DNA of 64,000 nucleotides from Pedobacter sp. N36a (GCF_014472395.1 NZ_JACSZW010000001.1:744001-808000), one strand, 5' to 3'; counted from the first letter of the stretch, positions 8,069 to 16,802 are shown. Numbers and translations are program-made. The notes: generated by a model not told the origin, from the sequence alone.

Positions 8069-8830
8069 CTAGGCTCCTTTCAAACTTTCCAGCAATTGTT
8101 CATATAAATCGTCGCTGCTTGCTTTTTTAGGTTTCATCTTTTTAACGGTTGCTCGCTTACCCTGGGCTTTCGCTTTTATAATCTTCAGCAACTCTTTAGA
8201 ATAGTCATTTTTAAAGCTATCTATATTAAAAGTAGCAGTGTATTGCTTGATTAAGGCCATTCCTACTGACAACTCTTTTGCATTAATAACAGGCACTTCT
8301 TTCGGTTTTAGATCCTTGGTATCCCTGATTTCTTCCTGAAAACGGATTTTTGTAATGACAATAATCCCGTCCATGGGATGAATGACACAAAGATTTTCAT
8401 GGTTACGCAACACAAAACGCGCAACTCCGGCTTTCTTTGACTTTATAAGTGCCTGCAAAAGTAAAGCATAGGCTTTTTTCCCTTGAGTTTCAGGCTGAGT
8501 ATAATAAGAAGTTTCATAATACACAGGGTTAATATCTATCAGATCAACGAAATTCTCAATTTCTATGACCCCCGTTTTTTCTGGTTTCACTTCTTCAAAA
8601 TCATGTTCATTCAACACAACATATTGGTCTTTAAGGTAATAACCTTTCACGATATGCTCGAAAGGGACTTCCTTCTGCGTTTTCTCATTTACTCTCTTAA
8701 ACTTGATATTAGCATGGTCTCTCTCATCCAGCATATCTAAATCCAGCGTACTGCTTTGTACACCTGAGAATAACTTTACCGGGATATTCACCAAACCAAA
8801 TCCTATAGCACCTTTCCAGATCGCTCTCAT
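8069..8830 (-). CDS. ku: Bacterial Ku protein
   Basis: 253 residues. Homodimeric ring that binds DNA ends and recruits LigD for non-homologous end joining. The N-terminus MRAIWKGAIGFGLVNIPVKL is the diagnostic Ku start; VVLNEHDFEEVKPEKTGVIEI and YYLKDQYVV follow. The C-terminal tail after residue 225 is Lys-rich (AKAQGKRATVKKMKPKKASS) and ends with DDLYEQLLESLKGA, the kind of tail that contacts LigD. Its ATG follows the stop of the 85-residue gene by a single base, so translation is almost certainly coupled. It is the last gene of a four-gene end-joining operon. Confidence 0.97.
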   Translation of the reverse strand: MRAIWKGAIGFGLVNIPVKLFSGVQSSTLDLDMLDERDHANIKFKRVNEKTQKEVPFEHIVKGYYLKDQYVVLNEHDFEEVKPEKTGVIEIENFVDLIDINPVYYETSYYTQPETQGKKAYALLLQALIKSKKAGVARFVLRNHENLCVIHPMDGIIVITKIRFQEEIRDTKDLKPKEVPVINAKELSVGMALIKQYTATFNIDSFKNDYSKELLKIIKAKAQGKRATVKKMKPKKASSDDLYEQLLESLKGA

Positions 8831-8831
8831 G

Positions 8832-9089
8832 TTATTCGGGTTTATTTAAATAATACTGATCAATTTGTTCTCCAGCCTGATCTGCCAGCTCTTTAGCGAT
8901 CAAGCCTTCGGCACACCAGACCCTGCCTTGGGCAGTTTGCTCTGGCCATACCTGCCCAACTGAAGTTTGCTGATCAAACAATTCATATTTTGGTTCTTCC
9001 CGATCAGGAATCACTAATAACCTTTCCCATTGCCCTTCGATCAGCACTTGAATATCAAAGGGTTCCCATGGTTCTTCTACCTTTCCCAT
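8832..9089 (-). CDS. Small conserved-looking protein in the LigD-Ku operon
   Basis: 85 residues, acidic, without signal peptide or membrane segment. It reads like a small beta-rich domain: FDIQVLIEGQWERLLVIPDR, then YELFDQQTSVGQVWPEQ, VWCAEGLIAKELADQAGEQI. Tryptophans at regular spacing (positions 8, 21, 48 and 58) suggest a folded core. It lies 50 bases after ligD and one base before ku on the same strand. I do not recognise a characterised family. The position suggests an accessory role in end joining, or simply co-expression. Confidence 0.8.
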   Translation of the reverse strand: MGKVEEPWEPFDIQVLIEGQWERLLVIPDREEPKYELFDQQTSVGQVWPEQTAQGRVWCAEGLIAKELADQAGEQIDQYYLNKPE

Positions 9090-9139
9090 CTTGCTAATTT
9101 TCTATTTTAAAAAAATCAATTAAAAACCGGTTCCTACAA

Positions 9140-11875
9140 TTACTCCAATAACAGGTCTTCGCTTTTATTGTTTTTAATCACGGTCAGTAGGTCGATCCCT
9201 TTTCCCAATACCGGGCTAAAAATATCTCCGATTTCATTTACTCTGTCTACTACATTGAAAATGGTGAAATCTTTCATCTGTAAACCTTTTTTCAGTTCGT
9301 CCCAATGTAAGGGCATTGAAACCGTTGCTCCAGGTTTCGGACGAAGAGAATAAGGAGCTGCAATGGTAGCCTGAGGCCTGTTTTGCAAAAAATCAAGATA
9401 CATCTTACCCTTCCGATTGGCCACTACACGCTCCAGACTAGTAAATTTTGGCAACTCCTGGTTGACTAGTGTAACAATGATTCTCGCAAACTCTTTACTC
9501 TGTTCATAAGTGTATCTATTGGCCATAGGGATGTAAATGTGCAGTCCTGTAGATCCGCTCGTTTTGCAATACGAGGGCACTCCCATTCCGTCCAAAACTG
9601 CTCTCGTAACCTGTGCAGCCTCAATGACCTGCTCAAAAGAATTTTTCCCGGGATCAAGGTCTATGATGCACCAAGTGGGATGGTCAGGTTTTTGAATCGT
9701 GCTGCTCCAGGGATGCAGCTCAATGCAGCCTAAACTAGCCATATACAATAAAGTTGCCTCATCCTCGCCGACTAAAAAATGCTTGTCTGTATCATTCCCC
9801 TCCGCATGGTACAAATAGGTTTTTATCCATTCGGGCACTTTCCCTGTCACATCTTTCTGGTAAAAACTACCTCCGGTAATCCCATCTGGATAACGATTCA
9901 AAGATTGCGGGCGATCCAGCAGATAAGGCAATATAAAAGGGGCGATTTGATGATAGTAATTGATCATATCTCGTTTAGTGACCTTCTCCACGGGCCAATA
10001 TACTTTACTGAGGTTAGTGAATTTTAAAGAATGTCCGTTTATTTTCTTTACCTGAGTTTCTTCTTCAGGATCCAGTAAAATGGTTTTCCCCGCCCCTTTG
10101 CGACTTCCTTTACTACCATTTTCACTTTTTTCTTTACTTGTCTTTTTGCCTATATTTTTCTTCGCTGCTTCCATTGTGTTTTCATGAATCACTTTGTCCG
10201 TATCTATGATCTCTTCCAGAAATATCTCTTTCGGATCTTTATCGGAGCGCATTCCTTCAAAAGAAGGATGCCTCATCAGCCCAGCAGCTGTCATTTCAGC
10301 AAAGCTAACCTCACAGATTAGCTCTGGCTTTAACCAGGTGGCAGTAGCATTTAATGAATCGTAACGGAAAGGACTGGTTTTATTGACATCCGGTTTGGTT
10401 GCAAAGGGGCTTTTCTCCACTACTAAGGGCTCGAACTGCGCTAGCATTTCCTGCTGTATTTTTACACTAAAACCAGTTCCAATCTTACCGATATAGTTCA
10501 ATTTTCCTTTTTTAAATACCCCTACCAGCAGAGAACTAAAGGGCTTGGGAGTATCTTCATTCCTCGTATAACCACCAATTACGACTTCCTGGCGATGGTT
10601 CGCTTTAATTTTCAACCAATCTGGCGTACGATTTCCAGTATGATATTTGCTATCCATGCGTTTTGCCATGATGCCTTCCAGTCCGGCGCGCTTTGCCGCC
10701 TCCAGGAAATCAATACCCGAGGTTTTAAAATCTTTACTGAGTAAAATAGGTGTAGAAGAAGGAATTATTTCCGCTAGAATTGCTTTCCGATCGATCAGGG
10801 GCAATTCCCTTAAATCATACCCATCATACCATAATATATCAAAAACATAATACCTTAAATCCCCATCTGTTTCGCTGCGCCAGTTTTGCAAAGCCCCAAA
10901 ATTTGCACTGCCTTTTTCATTTAACACGACCACTTCACCATCCAGGACTGCATTTATCCCCCATGATTTTAAGGCCTCATAGATAGGGTAAAACTTCTCG
11001 TTATAAGTCTTGTCATTTCGAGATTTAAACTCAACTTTGGAATCCTTCATAAAGGCAATGGCACGATAACCATCCCATTTGATTTCATAAAGCCAACCTG
11101 GTTCATCAAAAGCTTCATCTACCAGTGTGGCCAGCATTGGCTGTACCTGATCAAAGAAAGGAGCTTTAACGCCTTCTTTCACTAAGCTTAGCAGTTTTTT
11201 CCCCGCAGGCTGGATGCTGTTGGCTTTCTTTTCTGCGGCTTTCCTTATCTTTTCGGGTCTAGGTTTCTGAAGTTTCGTTTTCCCGTAAATCTGATCTGGC
11301 TGCTTTTCCATTTGTGCAATGCTTTTCCTGGAAATCACCGATTTATCTTTTAGAAGAATATCCGTCCTACTTGCATATTTATCTTCCAGTTTCATCAGCA
11401 GCCAACTGTTCTCCCCCTTCCCATAAGCTTTGATCAAGGCGAAAGCACCTTTCAGCTTTTTTCCGCTGAGTATGAATTTGAGTTTGCCGCTGTGTAATTG
11501 ATGGAGCAGCTGCTTTTCCTGCGCTTTCAAATCTTCGGCTTCCGGCTCAAAAGGCACATAAGTTCCCTCGTCCCATACGATTACTGTTCCGCCTCCATAC
11601 TGCCCTTTAGGGATGATGCCTTCGAAATTACGGTAATCATAAGGATGATCCTCCACCATCATCGCGAGTCGCTTGGTATCGGGATCCATTGAAGGACCCT
11701 TTGGAACAGCCCAGCTTTTCAGCACGCCAGCCATTTCTAAGCGAAAATCATAATGAAGATGGGAAGCAGCATGTTTCTGGATCACAAAACGCAGGCTTTT
11801 TCCAGTTCCTTTTCCTCCTTTAGGTTCGGGAGTATCGGCAAATGAACGTTTCTTTTCGTATTCAGTAAGACTCAT
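9140..11875 (-). CDS. ligD: Multidomain ATP-dependent DNA ligase D (phosphoesterase-ligase-polymerase)
   Basis: 911 residues, domains in the order PE-LIG-POL as in Pseudomonas. PE (about 1-190): HLHYDFRLE (39-47), SWAVPKGPS, VEDHPYDYRNFEGIIPKGQY. Ligase (about 240-560): nucleotidyltransferase motif I EIKWDGYR with adenylated Lys266, then DGEVVVLNE, GLEGIMAKR and DWLKIK. Polymerase/primase (about 630-905): LTKVYWP-like LSKVYWP, LLDRPQSLNRYPDG, GCIELHPW, IDLDPG (catalytic Asp pair) and KTSGSTGLHIYIP. The enzyme trims, fills and seals double-strand breaks held by Ku. The long Lys-rich linker (about 580-620) separates LIG and POL. It begins 8 bases after the upstream small gene. Confidence 0.98.
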   Translation of the reverse strand: MSLTEYEKKRSFADTPEPKGGKGTGKSLRFVIQKHAASHLHYDFRLEMAGVLKSWAVPKGPSMDPDTKRLAMMVEDHPYDYRNFEGIIPKGQYGGGTVIVWDEGTYVPFEPEAEDLKAQEKQLLHQLHSGKLKFILSGKKLKGAFALIKAYGKGENSWLLMKLEDKYASRTDILLKDKSVISRKSIAQMEKQPDQIYGKTKLQKPRPEKIRKAAEKKANSIQPAGKKLLSLVKEGVKAPFFDQVQPMLATLVDEAFDEPGWLYEIKWDGYRAIAFMKDSKVEFKSRNDKTYNEKFYPIYEALKSWGINAVLDGEVVVLNEKGSANFGALQNWRSETDGDLRYYVFDILWYDGYDLRELPLIDRKAILAEIIPSSTPILLSKDFKTSGIDFLEAAKRAGLEGIMAKRMDSKYHTGNRTPDWLKIKANHRQEVVIGGYTRNEDTPKPFSSLLVGVFKKGKLNYIGKIGTGFSVKIQQEMLAQFEPLVVEKSPFATKPDVNKTSPFRYDSLNATATWLKPELICEVSFAEMTAAGLMRHPSFEGMRSDKDPKEIFLEEIIDTDKVIHENTMEAAKKNIGKKTSKEKSENGSKGSRKGAGKTILLDPEEETQVKKINGHSLKFTNLSKVYWPVEKVTKRDMINYYHQIAPFILPYLLDRPQSLNRYPDGITGGSFYQKDVTGKVPEWIKTYLYHAEGNDTDKHFLVGEDEATLLYMASLGCIELHPWSSTIQKPDHPTWCIIDLDPGKNSFEQVIEAAQVTRAVLDGMGVPSYCKTSGSTGLHIYIPMANRYTYEQSKEFARIIVTLVNQELPKFTSLERVVANRKGKMYLDFLQNRPQATIAAPYSLRPKPGATVSMPLHWDELKKGLQMKDFTIFNVVDRVNEIGDIFSPVLGKGIDLLTVIKNNKSEDLLLE

Positions 11876-11883
11876 CTTTTTGG

Positions 11884-12138
11884 TTAATTATTAGATTGAT
11901 CGACCAATTGCTCAGCTAATTTTCGTCCTTCAATGGCCATCCCTATATTGATGAGGAATCGTGGAGCCACATGCTGATGATCGGCAGATTGCCACACCTC
12001 TGATTGGGCAATAATGAAAAAACTAGCCCCCTTAGGATACCTAATTCTCATTCCATGCTTTCCCTGATAGTTTTCAGATTTGGCATCCAGGAGCAATAAA
12101 ACCCCTGTTCCAGGTTCTTTTACTTCAATTTGCATCAT
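11884..12138 (-). CDS. Small protein at the head of the LigD-Ku operon
   Basis: 84 residues, soluble. Sequence features: MQIEVKEPGTGVLLLLDAKS, GMRIRYPKGASFFIIAQSEV and a C-terminal helix APRFLINIGMAIEGRKLAEQ. Two consecutive ATGs start it; I keep the first. It is not obviously homologous to the other small protein of this operon. It is the promoter-proximal gene, 8 bases before ligD. No family recognised. Being first in the operon argues that it is part of the end-joining response or its control rather than a passenger, but that is inference. Confidence 0.78.
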   Translation of the reverse strand: MMQIEVKEPGTGVLLLLDAKSENYQGKHGMRIRYPKGASFFIIAQSEVWQSADHQHVAPRFLINIGMAIEGRKLAEQLVDQSNN

Positions 12139-12489
12139 GATCGATTTGAGTTAAACAGTTCATGTTCTTTAATCGGATCGAGGTACCTTTCGGTATACCT
12201 CCACAATTAGTATGCTGTGTTACCTTAGGAACAAAAACAAGCACCAGAAGGAATAGTTTGTTCAAAAATCAATTTCAACAAACAACTATCATACTGTATC
12301 ACAAACAGATAAACAGAAAACATTAAAATAAAATTCATCAAACATTTGCGAGCCATATTGGTTTTGGTGGCCACACAATCGGCAAATCCTCACAGCCTGC
12401 GAATTGCTCAAAAATGAGCCTTAAAGGAGTGGTCACCTGGTACATTAGACCAGAAAAAAGAAAAGTTAATTCAGTATATTTATAAAGGT
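12139..12489. other. Divergent promoter region between the NHEJ operon and DUF4256 gene
   Basis: 351 bases. A hairpin with a two-base bulge lies at 12180-12201 (GAGGTACC / GGTATACCTC around TTTC), 42 bases upstream of the first end-joining gene. On the rightward side TATATTTA (near 12476) is one mismatch from a -7 box just before the DUF4256 ATG. No further gene seen. Confidence 0.45.
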
Positions 12490-13056
12490 ATGAGCCACCA
12501 TAAAAAGGAGTTGTCGATCACGCAGCGTGAAGCACTATTGAACCTATTGAGCAATCGTTTTGAGAAAAACAAAAACCGCCATAAAGGGATAGAATGGGCA
12601 AAAGTACAGTCAAAACTGGAAGCCCGACCGGAAAAACTATGGTCGCTTGATGAAATGGAAAACACAGGTGGTGAACCGGATGTAGTCGCTTATGATGCAA
12701 AGACAGATGAGTACATCTTTTATGACTGTGCTGCTGAAAGTCCTAAAGGCCGCAGAAGTCTTTGTTTCGATTATGAAGCACTGGAATCAAGGAAAGAACA
12801 TAAACCGGAAAACAATGTGATAGATATGGCAGCAGCAATGGGCATTGAACTGCTAACAGAACTACAATACCGGGAACTGCAGCAGCTCGGGAATTTCGAT
12901 TTGAAAACTTCGAGCTGGCTGCAAACACCAGCGAGCATCAGAGCACTTGGTGGTGCCATCTTTGGCGATCGCCGTTACAACACCGTTTTTGTGTACCATA
13001 ATGGAGCGCAATCTTATTATGCTGCAAGAGCATTCCGTGGTTCGTTAAGGGTCTAA
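12490..13056 (+). CDS. DUF4256 family protein
   Basis: 188 residues, soluble, matching DUF4256 over its whole length: LLNLLSNRFEKNKNRHKGIE, WSLDEMENTGGEPDVVAYD (about 52-70), DEYIFYDCAAESPKGRRSLC, then GIELLTELQYRELQQLGNFD and SWLQTPASIRALGGAIFGDR. The function of the family is unknown. The conserved CAAESPKGRR and EPDVV blocks look like an active or ligand site, but no fold assignment can be made from the sequence alone. It is a single gene, followed 17 bases later by a broken YdeI-like gene. Confidence 0.85.
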   Translation: MSHHKKELSITQREALLNLLSNRFEKNKNRHKGIEWAKVQSKLEARPEKLWSLDEMENTGGEPDVVAYDAKTDEYIFYDCAAESPKGRRSLCFDYEALESRKEHKPENNVIDMAAAMGIELLTELQYRELQQLGNFDLKTSSWLQTPASIRALGGAIFGDRRYNTVFVYHNGAQSYYAARAFRGSLRV

Positions 13057-13072
13057 AGAGGGAAAACTCATC

Positions 13073-13372
13073 ATGAATCCTCAGGTAAGTTTCTAATTTA
13101 ATAAAGCCGGAAATCATTGCACAGCAAGCCATCTTAAAAGCCTATATCCATGAAGCGATTGAAGTAGAAAAGGCCGGACTGAAAGTAGATTTAAAAGAAA
13201 CTACAAATTAACAGAAATCCCTACCTTGAATACGGCGTTTAAAGCATTGGCTCCTGGAAGGCAGCGGGCCTACCTGCTTCATTTTGCCGCGCCCAAACAA
13301 GCTAAAACCCGGGAAGCAAGAATAGAAAAGTGTATGCCGAGAATTAGGAATGATCCAGGATTAACTGAATAA
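13073..13372 (+). pseudogene. Remnant of a YdeI/OmpD-associated (DUF1801-like) gene
   Basis: ATG 13073 gives MNPQVSF, then an in-frame stop, then FNKAG; intact YdeI-like proteins begin in this way with an MNPxVDxYF..KA start. The middle is missing. A second frame resumes with [20 protein letters not shown] and [13 protein letters not shown] before a stop, and a third frame carries [20 protein letters not shown] and [13 protein letters not shown], the family C-terminus. So at least one stop, one large deletion and one frameshift have inactivated it. The family is linked to bacteriocin or peptide resistance by name only. The decay seems recent, since the surviving blocks are still recognisable. 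Confidence 0.75.
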
Positions 13373-13446
13373 AAATAAGCGTAAAAAAGACCAATTATTT
13401 CTCCGAAAATCATTAACATTTACTAGACCAAAAGTCGATCTATACC

Positions 13447-13481
13447 AAAATCATACTTTAAACTGTTTAAAGTATGATTTT
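13447..13481. repeat. 35-bp perfect inverted repeat (17-bp arms)
   Basis: Arms AAAATCATACTTTAAAC (13447-13463) and its exact complement (13465-13481) around a single base. A T-rich stretch (TTTTACGTTTTTG) follows on the plus strand. It may terminate transcription from the DUF4256/YdeI side or act as an operator 29 bases before the -33 element of the lysine aminotransferase gene. Confidence 0.6.
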
Positions 13482-13509
13482 ACGTTTTTGTAGTAAAAAC
13501 CGCCTGCAC

Positions 13510-13539
13510 TTGTTTCTTTGGCACATTTTGTTAAATTTG
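13510..13539 (+). promoter_or_regulatory. Full Bacteroidota promoter for the lysine aminotransferase gene
   Basis: TTG (13510-13512), a 19-base spacer and TAAATTTG (13532-13539), matching the TTG-N17-23-TAnnTTTG consensus. The start codon lies 22 bases downstream. Confidence 0.7.
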
Positions 13540-13561
13540 ATTACACCAAAATATAGAATTT

Positions 13562-14893
13562 ATGTATGAACTAACGGTAAGCCCAGGTCAGGTAAAAGAG
13601 ACTTTAAGCAAACATATTTTAGCAGACGGTTTGGACCTCACCTATGATATGGAAAAAAGCCATGGATCTTATATCTACGATTCAAAATACAATCGGAAAT
13701 TATTGGATTTCTTTACTTGTTTTGCGTCCGTTCCTTTGGGATATAACCATCCTAAAATGGTCAATGATGAAGTGTTTTTAGAAAATCTGTTACTGGCTGC
13801 TTTGGCCAATCCTTCTAACTCTGATGTTTACACCCAGCATTATGCGCAATTTGTAGCTACATTTTCAAAAATTGGTATTCCTTCCTACCTTCCTCATGCT
13901 TTTTTTATTGCCGGTGGTGGCTTAGCAGTAGAAAATGCGATAAAAGTAGCGATGGACTGGAAAGTTCAAAAGAACTTTGCCAAAGGGTATAAAGAAGAGA
14001 AGGGATTTAAGGTGCTTCATTTTGAGAAAGCCTTTCATGGCCGAACAGGTTATACCCTTAGTTTAACCAATACCCTACCCGACAAAACCAAATGGTTTGC
14101 AAAATTCGACTGGCCAAGGGTTGCTGTACCTACTGTTAAATTCCCATTGCAGGATGAAAACCTGGAGCAAGCAATTTCAACAGAGGAAGCCTCCATTGCC
14201 CAGATTAAGCGGGCTTTTGCAGAAAATAAAGATGAGATCTGTGCAATCATTGTGGAACCAATTCAATCTGAAGGCGGCGACAATCATTTACGCGAAGAGT
14301 TTTTGATTCAATTGAAAACCCTTGCCGATGAAAATGATGCCTTTTTGATTTATGATGAAGTACAAACGGGTGTAGGCCTAACCGGTAAATTCTGGTGTCA
14401 CCAGCATTTTTCTGAAAAGGCACGTCCGGATATCCTTGTCTTCGGTAAAAAAATGCAAATCTGTGGAATTTTAGTAGGCCATAAAGTAGATCAGATCGCA
14501 AACAATGTGTTCCATGTGCCTTCAAGAATCAACTCCACCTGGGGGGGAAATCTGGTAGACATGGTGCGTTCTACACAAATCCTGCAGATCGTTGAAGAAG
14601 ATCAGCTTTGTAATAATGCTACAGTTGTTGGTCAGTATTTACAAGAAAATCTTGCTCAATTTGCCCAAAAATATGATAAGATGACCAATGTAAGAGGAAA
14701 AGGCTTACTTTGTGCTTTTGACTTCCCAAGCAAGGAAATGCGCAATGCTTTCGTCCAAAAAGGAATGGAAAACAATGTGATGTTTTTAGGCTGTGGAAAC
14801 CAGACCATCCGTTTCAGACCTGCACTATGCATAGAGAAAAAGCATATTGACGAAGGAATGGAGGTCATGAATAAAATTTTACCAACTTTATAA
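13562..14893 (+). CDS. lat: L-lysine 6-aminotransferase (lysine epsilon-aminotransferase)
   Basis: 443 residues, class III PLP aminotransferase. Transfers the epsilon-amino group of lysine to 2-oxoglutarate, giving 2-aminoadipate semialdehyde (piperideine-6-carboxylate). Length and signature match the Lat family: FTCFASVPLGYNHPKM (51-66), FIAGGGLAVENAIKVAMDWK (115-134), FEKAFHGRTGYTLSLTNT, YDEVQTGVGLTG with PLP Asp265, and FGKKMQICG holding the Schiff-base lysine (296/297). It has its own promoter and overlaps the following small gene at TAATG. Lat feeds lysine to 2-aminoadipate; a semialdehyde dehydrogenase partner is not in this window. Confidence 0.92.
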   Translation: MYELTVSPGQVKETLSKHILADGLDLTYDMEKSHGSYIYDSKYNRKLLDFFTCFASVPLGYNHPKMVNDEVFLENLLLAALANPSNSDVYTQHYAQFVATFSKIGIPSYLPHAFFIAGGGLAVENAIKVAMDWKVQKNFAKGYKEEKGFKVLHFEKAFHGRTGYTLSLTNTLPDKTKWFAKFDWPRVAVPTVKFPLQDENLEQAISTEEASIAQIKRAFAENKDEICAIIVEPIQSEGGDNHLREEFLIQLKTLADENDAFLIYDEVQTGVGLTGKFWCHQHFSEKARPDILVFGKKMQICGILVGHKVDQIANNVFHVPSRINSTWGGNLVDMVRSTQILQIVEEDQLCNNATVVGQYLQENLAQFAQKYDKMTNVRGKGLLCAFDFPSKEMRNAFVQKGMENNVMFLGCGNQTIRFRPALCIEKKHIDEGMEVMNKILPTL

Positions 14894-15309
14894 TGCGTAA
14901 TAAAAAGTTTAATATTTTTCTGAGTGGACTGATTTTAGTTTTAGTGGGATGGATGATGAAAGGCACCTTTACCCAGCCTGGAATTGACGATCTGAAAGGA
15001 GAGTTTACCGAGGTGGCACATTACCGTAATGAAAACAACACTGGCCCTATTCAATATGTATTTACGGTCACGGTAAAAGACACGCTCTGGTCTGAAATGG
15101 AGACTTATGGTAATTTCAAACCCCATCATAAAGGCGGGAATACCAAGGTTTACTTCTTTCTAAAAGGGACCGCGGTACCGAATCAGTTAAGCCCGGGAAA
15201 AATAAACTTTGAGCCTTCTTATAATGGTGCTTGTATTGCCCTTTACGAAAAAAGTGCTATGGGCAATACAAGCTTAACCAAATATCCTTTTAAAGCACCT
15301 TCCCTTTAG
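14893..15309 (+). CDS. Small membrane-anchored hypothetical protein coupled to lat
   Basis: 138 residues. MRNKKFNIFLSGLILVLVGW, residues 1-20, is a signal anchor or uncleaved signal peptide, followed by a probably periplasmic beta-rich domain with FTEVAHYRNENNTGPIQYVF and TKVYFFLKG. The ATG overlaps the lat stop codon (TAATG), so the two genes are translationally coupled. I do not recognise a family. The pairing with lat may be only transcriptional convenience. Confidence 0.75.
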   Translation: MRNKKFNIFLSGLILVLVGWMMKGTFTQPGIDDLKGEFTEVAHYRNENNTGPIQYVFTVTVKDTLWSEMETYGNFKPHHKGGNTKVYFFLKGTAVPNQLSPGKINFEPSYNGACIALYEKSAMGNTSLTKYPFKAPSL

Positions 15310-15342
15310 ACCGGTCTTTAAACAAGTAGATTTAATGTTGTG

Positions 15343-16704
15343 TTAGACAAAGGCAGAAAAACCTGTAATGGCCCTGCCTACGATTAAAGTATTGATCTCT
15401 TTTGTTCCTTCATAAGAGTAGATGGCTTCCGCATCTGCCACAAAACGCGCCACGTCGTACTCCAGTAAAATCCCATTCCCGCCCATTACTTCTCTTGCCC
15501 TGCTCACCACATCTCTGGTTCGCATAGAACAAAATACCTTCGCTAAAGAAGCATGCTCATCGGTCAAAAGATTTTGATCCTGAAGCTGCGATAATCGGAA
15601 ACAAAGGGTCTGCATGGCTGTCAAATTGGAGAGCATCTCTACCAGATGGTTCTGAATCAATTGAAAGGAAGCAATGGGTTTACCGAACTGTTTTCTTGTC
15701 CTAGTATAGTGTAAGGCACTTTCATAAGCCCCTCTGGCGCATCCTACTGCCTGCCAGGCCACTCCTGCCCTGGTCATTTTTAACACCTTAGCGGTATCTT
15801 TAAAAGAATTCGCATTTTGGAGACGATCGACCTCTTCTACTTCACAATTGGTTAGCGTAATCAAACCGTTTTGTACAATTCTGAGCGCCATTTTATCCAT
15901 CATCTTCTCTACTGCAAAGCCTTTGGTTCCTTTTCTAACGAGAAAGCCTTTGACTTCCTGATCGTCCAGATCTCTGGCCCAGATAATCGTCACATCAGAA
16001 AAAGGTGCATTGCCAATCCATTTCTTCTGCCCATTTAAGATCCATTTACTCCCCTGGCGTTTCGCCGTAGTAGTTAAACCGCCAGCGACTCCGGATCCTA
16101 CTTCCGGTTCTGTTAGCCCAAAAGCACCGATAGTTTTCATTTGCTGCATCCCCGGTAGCCATTCTTCACGCTGTGCTTCTGACCCTAATAAATAGATCGA
16201 GCCCATCGCCAGTCCACTTTGTACACCAAAAAAGGTAGACATGGAGGTATCTATTCTGGCCAATTCCATCGCCAGAATTCCTTCCATTAAATTTGATTTA
16301 TTCGGACAGCCATAACCTTTATAAGTCAGGCCACAAATGTTGAGTTCTGCAATTCCGGGAATCAGTTCAAAAGGAAATTCGGCTTTCAGCCAGTATTTAT
16401 TGACCACAGGTTTCACTTCCCGCTCCAGAAATTCTCTTACTTTAAGCTGCAAAGCACGGTCTTCCGCTTTTAAGGCTTCATCACCAAGTTGGTAAAAGTC
16501 TCCGTCGATAGGTGGAAGTTCCCGATGCTTATGTGGTGTCCCGATCATTTTCATCAAGCCCTGCAATTGCGTTTCATCTAGATTGGCTACGGAATCTACG
16601 ATTTTAGTCAGGTCGACCTTTTTGGAGAGTGCCTCCAGTTTCTGAAAATCTACACTTTTGAAAAGTGTGTAGGCATTTTTAAGGGAAGAGAAGATATTCG
16701 CCAT
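15343..16704 (-). CDS. Acyl-CoA dehydrogenase, glutaryl-CoA dehydrogenase-like
   Basis: 453 residues, FAD flavoenzyme. The core (about 75-450) carries GLTEPEVGSGVAGGLTTTAK (FAD/substrate loop), WILNGQKKWIGNAPFSDVTI, and ARGAYESALHYTRTRKQFGK. The catalytic-base region SYEGTKEINTLIVGRAITGF matches the YEGT-x-x-I motif of glutaryl-CoA dehydrogenase. An extra 60-70-residue N-terminal helical stretch (residues 1-60) makes it longer than the usual 380-400. Proximity to lat invites a lysine-degradation role, but the two are convergent and lat leads to 2-aminoadipate, not directly to glutaryl-CoA. Substrate not certain. Confidence 0.88.
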   Translation of the reverse strand: MANIFSSLKNAYTLFKSVDFQKLEALSKKVDLTKIVDSVANLDETQLQGLMKMIGTPHKHRELPPIDGDFYQLGDEALKAEDRALQLKVREFLEREVKPVVNKYWLKAEFPFELIPGIAELNICGLTYKGYGCPNKSNLMEGILAMELARIDTSMSTFFGVQSGLAMGSIYLLGSEAQREEWLPGMQQMKTIGAFGLTEPEVGSGVAGGLTTTAKRQGSKWILNGQKKWIGNAPFSDVTIIWARDLDDQEVKGFLVRKGTKGFAVEKMMDKMALRIVQNGLITLTNCEVEEVDRLQNANSFKDTAKVLKMTRAGVAWQAVGCARGAYESALHYTRTRKQFGKPIASFQLIQNHLVEMLSNLTAMQTLCFRLSQLQDQNLLTDEHASLAKVFCSMRTRDVVSRAREVMGGNGILLEYDVARFVADAEAIYSYEGTKEINTLIVGRAITGFSAFV

Positions 16705-16759
16705 ATTTTGCTGTTTCTATTAAAAACAGCAAAAAGGCGATTTTGTTAGTTTTTGATAA

Positions 16760-16793
16760 GACTGCTGCACCAGGTAAAACTGGTACAGCAGTC
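16760..16793. repeat. Hairpin between bshB1 and the acyl-CoA dehydrogenase gene
   Basis: Arms GACTGCTGCACCAG and CTGGTACAGCAGTC pair with one mismatch around a 6-base loop. No T-tract follows on either strand, so it may attenuate or protect the 3' end of the bshB1 transcript rather than stop transcription cleanly. Confidence 0.5.
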
Positions 16794-16802
16794 CTTAAAG
16801 AA

